Assembly: GCA_032358255.1 (NCBI GenBank)
Contig: JAULBX010005331.1
Location: forward strand, 62,001-126,000
Length of the DNA: 64,000 bases
Source of the DNA: Heterotrichella gracilis
Taxonomy: Eukaryota > Sar > Xanthophyceae > Tribonematales > Xanthonemataceae
Direction: 5' to 3'
In this document: positions 61,540 through 64,000 of the stretch, piece after piece
Numbering within the stretch: the first letter of the stretch is position 1
Layout of the letters: each line of letters opens with the position of its first letter
Notes under the pieces: generated by a model
Told to the model about the DNA's origin: nothing
Seen by the model: only the letters and a program-made list of their open reading frames with translations
Database searches by the model: none
Made by a program: the position numbers and the translations under genes

Positions 61540-63116
61540 CCCTTTGTCCTTCTGCCCAACCCCTTATCTGCTTCTCCGCTTTATCTGCTTATCTGGGCAT
61601 GATCTATTGGCCCCTGCTGCCACCCTCTGGGCCCACAAAAAGCTGCCTATACTCTGGCACTCAACCAGCACACAAGGCGCCCACAGAAGGGAAGGGAAGG
61701 TGTAAGGTCTGAGTGTATGGATCAAGCGGCCCTTGAAAGCTGCAAGGCGAAGCAACACAGAAACGGACTATAGATAACACTGCCACAGGTGAAGCCACGA
61801 AAGGAATCAAGCTCAATACTCGAGGCGATCAGGCCATCGACGGGCAGGCTGCAGTTCCTGAGAGTTGCACGTACGGAGGACCTTTTGGACACCGCTGCAG
61901 CAGGCGCAACCGATTTCAGCACAAGAGTACTGCTGCTATGCTATGTCTACAATGCCAAGGCAGCGCCCCCACGGCAGAGCCGGTTGGCAGGGCGATAGCA
62001 CCTGGCTGTGATGGCACCAATCTGGCAGGCAATCAAGCTTACTGCTGAGCACCGTACACGACCAATCTATGTGATGCACGATCCTATATGCACACACCTT
62101 CGGGTGGCGAAGTGGCGCTGCCAGTTTTTTGGGCAAGGCTTTCAAACAAGCCATTTATTTTCGATCCCGCCAGATTTTTATCTGCATCCCACAGGGATGC
62201 CATGCTTCGAATTCAAACCATTTCAAAATTTGTGTTAGATGTTTCACCAGGTTTTGGGCAAAGGGAATGGCACCAGATTCTGTGGTGGAAACTTCTACCC
62301 TTGAGACAACTCAGCATCAGTTAACTTTGAAGGTTTTACAGGACATCAGCTGCGGCACCCGAAAACTGCGCCGCGCTATGACCCTTGTGGCAATAGAAAA
62401 GTTGTTCAATTGAAAACCAACTTGGAGAGCAAGCAGCGTAATTGTATTGATACACTGTGCCGAGCGGTGCGGGAAGTTTGTGTACTTCAGATTTGTAAAT
62501 GTAGACTCGATGGGTCCTGCGCTAAATGTAGCCTGATTGCCACGAGTCCATAACGTTGTATGAAGCTGATAAACATATGTCTTAGATGTATGTACCTGGC
62601 TAAAATACTATCAGAGTAAATGCTGAACACCGTTTGTAAACAATGCGCACACTTCTGAGTTCATGTGAAAAACGGAGTCTCAAGGGTAAGTGTGTTGCAC
62701 TGGATGATGCGCAAACGAGGTACAGTTGTACACGCGCAGTAAGCGGTGCCGGGGGATTAAAATACAACAAAAAGTAGTTGTTTGAATGGCCACATCGTGA
62801 ACCCAAACTGGTGGTCGCGACAGCAATAAATGAAAGTGGAGACGCTGGAAGACATATCAAGGGACTAATGGGTGAGTAGGGGCAAGGACAGAGCAAAAAC
62901 AGTGTAGTCTTGAAGCAAAATCAACATAAAAGAAGTAGCCACTGGTAGGTGGACCAGCAGTGCCGCTGATGAAAAATCATGGACACCCAACATGCACAGT
63001 GCGTGTTGTACAGGTAAGCATTAGTAAGGCTTAGGAAGAAATAGCCTATCTAACAAAATGGAAGCTATTTGCAGCATAAAGAAGGCATTTGTATCCCCCC
63101 CTCCTCAAAGTACCAA
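61540..63116. other. Upstream region of the MUT9-like kinase and spacer
   Basis: Includes the kinase promoter side and the 3' end of the next minus-strand gene. No coding exons are supported. Confidence 0.45.
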
Positions 63117-64000
63117 CTACCATGCTGCCATCACACCGCCCGTGCCAATTGCTTGCATTTCCAGGGCTCCGCCTGCCAGTGCAGGCTCCAGGACCACTTC
63201 ATTAATCTCCCCCATGAAGCGCCTTGCCACTGGCTTCTTGGGACTGGGCTGAGGACTGAACAGGTTAAACTCAAAGTCTGAGCCAAACAGCCCATCCTTG
63301 ACGATGTAATCAGCGGTGGTGCCTGCCCACGACGCCAACCCATTCACCATCTGCATGGGAAGCAAAGCAGGCGAGTCAGCTTCACTGGAATGGCTTTCAC
63401 GGCAGTTTTTGCAATGGGGCTGTGCAGTTCCTGTTTGCAGCAGCGCCTGGCCTGTGACAGTGCATCAACTCGACAAACTACGTTTGTGACAGACCAGGGA
63501 AGTGGGTGCAATATACTGTAGGGTTTAGGGTTCACGATGTAGTCAGAGGTGGTGCCTGGCCATGATGCCAACCTAGGTATAACAGACAGTGATTGCACCG
63601 TTACAAGATCACAGCACAAATTTGACTGTGTGATCAGGGGTGTGATGTCATGACCCAACATCATTGCAAAAATGCTGCCCAATAATAGGGTAGTAAACAA
63701 AGTACTGGTGCGCTAGTGCAGCAGTGGCCATACATGCACTGTGGACCATTCATTATTTATAGAGGTTTTACTGTGGACCATGCACTACCACACCACCCCA
63801 TCCCCGACGTACCGGCAGCGACACCGCATGCCCGCCCCTCCACGTCTGCCCCAGCACGCCGTGCATGTCCACCACCAATTTCGACACCACGTCCACCGAG
63901 AAATCCAGCCAGGCTTCCTCTGGCTGGCTCAGGATGTGGAAGCGCAGGAAGGGGGTGGAGATGATGAGCTCCATGCCGTGGCCGCTGGTCTCCCTGTCCT
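63117..64000 (-). CDS. Protein with HGVLGQT motif, 3' part (continues beyond window)
   Basis: Two exons are visible: 63813-64000 (cut by the window end) and 63117-63350, which ends in TAG. They join in phase 0. The first reads GHGMELIISTPFLRFHILSQ then DFSVDVVSKL and DMHGVLGQTWRGGHAV. The second reads NGLASWAGTTADYIVKDGLF then FEFNLFSPQ and a hydrophobic Ala/Gly-rich C-terminus. The HGVLGQT motif with the DYIV..LF..DF context recalls a domain in secreted algal proteins and plant root-cap/LEA-like proteins, but I cannot name the family firmly. The 5' end lies beyond the window. Confidence 0.6.
63532..63577 (-). pseudogene. Copy of an exon segment in the intron of the HGVLGQT gene
   Basis: Encodes LASWPGTTSDYIV, a near copy of LASWAGTTADYIV from exon 63117-63350. 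Its truncated edge is joined exactly to AACCCTAAACCCTACAG (plus-strand TAGGGTTTAGGGTT). Confidence 0.9.

Noticed and set aside
1-64000. Retrovirus-like, LTR or capsid-bearing element
   Set aside because: No reverse transcriptase, integrase, capsid or paired long terminal repeats were recognised.

Overview
This window is nuclear DNA from a eukaryote, most likely a chlorophyte green alga. Genes are split into many short GC-rich exons with GT-AG introns. The gene content also fits: an RWP-RK transcription factor, a MUT9-like casein-kinase-I-type kinase, a ~1000-residue MYND protein, a subfamily A ABC transporter and a flagellar/dynein light chain. TTTAGGG-type (plant-type) telomere-like motifs are scattered through introns and spacers. 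The species cannot be fixed from sequence alone. No rRNA, tRNA, CRISPR array, retrovirus-like element or Polinton was recognised.

Layout. 97-5736 (+): 3' part of an ABCA transporter, its 5' end lying outside the window. 6087-6818 (-): possible secreted protein. 9205-16905 (-): receptor-like kinase with a Cys-rich ectodomain, 16 exons. 19593-22300 (+): HAD-fold protein with a plastid-type leader whose nucleophile Asp is Gly. 25736-27040 (-): unrecognised gene, three phase-matched exons. 29874-37033 (+): MYND zinc-finger protein. 37935-38291 (-): intronless Tctex-type dynein light chain. 39978-43546 (+): RING+PHD protein. 45722-49947 (+): RWP-RK factor. 51899-52815 (+): DUF3128 protein. 54877-61539 (-): MUT9-like kinase, 16 exons. 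63117-64000 (-): 3' part of a gene with an HGVLGQT motif. Exon chains were built by hand from splice motifs, phase and family conservation. For the ABCA, kinase, HAD, RING-PHD, RWP-RK, DUF3128 and MUT9-like genes the summed exon length is an exact multiple of three.

The most unusual property runs across the whole window. Introns repeatedly carry short copies of the edge of a neighbouring exon. Each copy keeps one splice site (donor or acceptor) and is truncated inside the exon. In at least ten cases the truncated side is joined to a CCCTAAA/TTTAGGG-like patch. This is seen in at least eight genes, on both strands. It suggests a shared repair or duplication process that leaves decoy splice sites in introns. 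Perfect palindromes with telomere-like cores at 21376-21410 and 53883-53921 may belong to the same process.

The genes do not form a pathway cluster. Several touch signalling and chromatin (RWP-RK, RING-PHD, MYND, MUT9-like kinase, receptor kinase), but neighbouring genes look independently transcribed.
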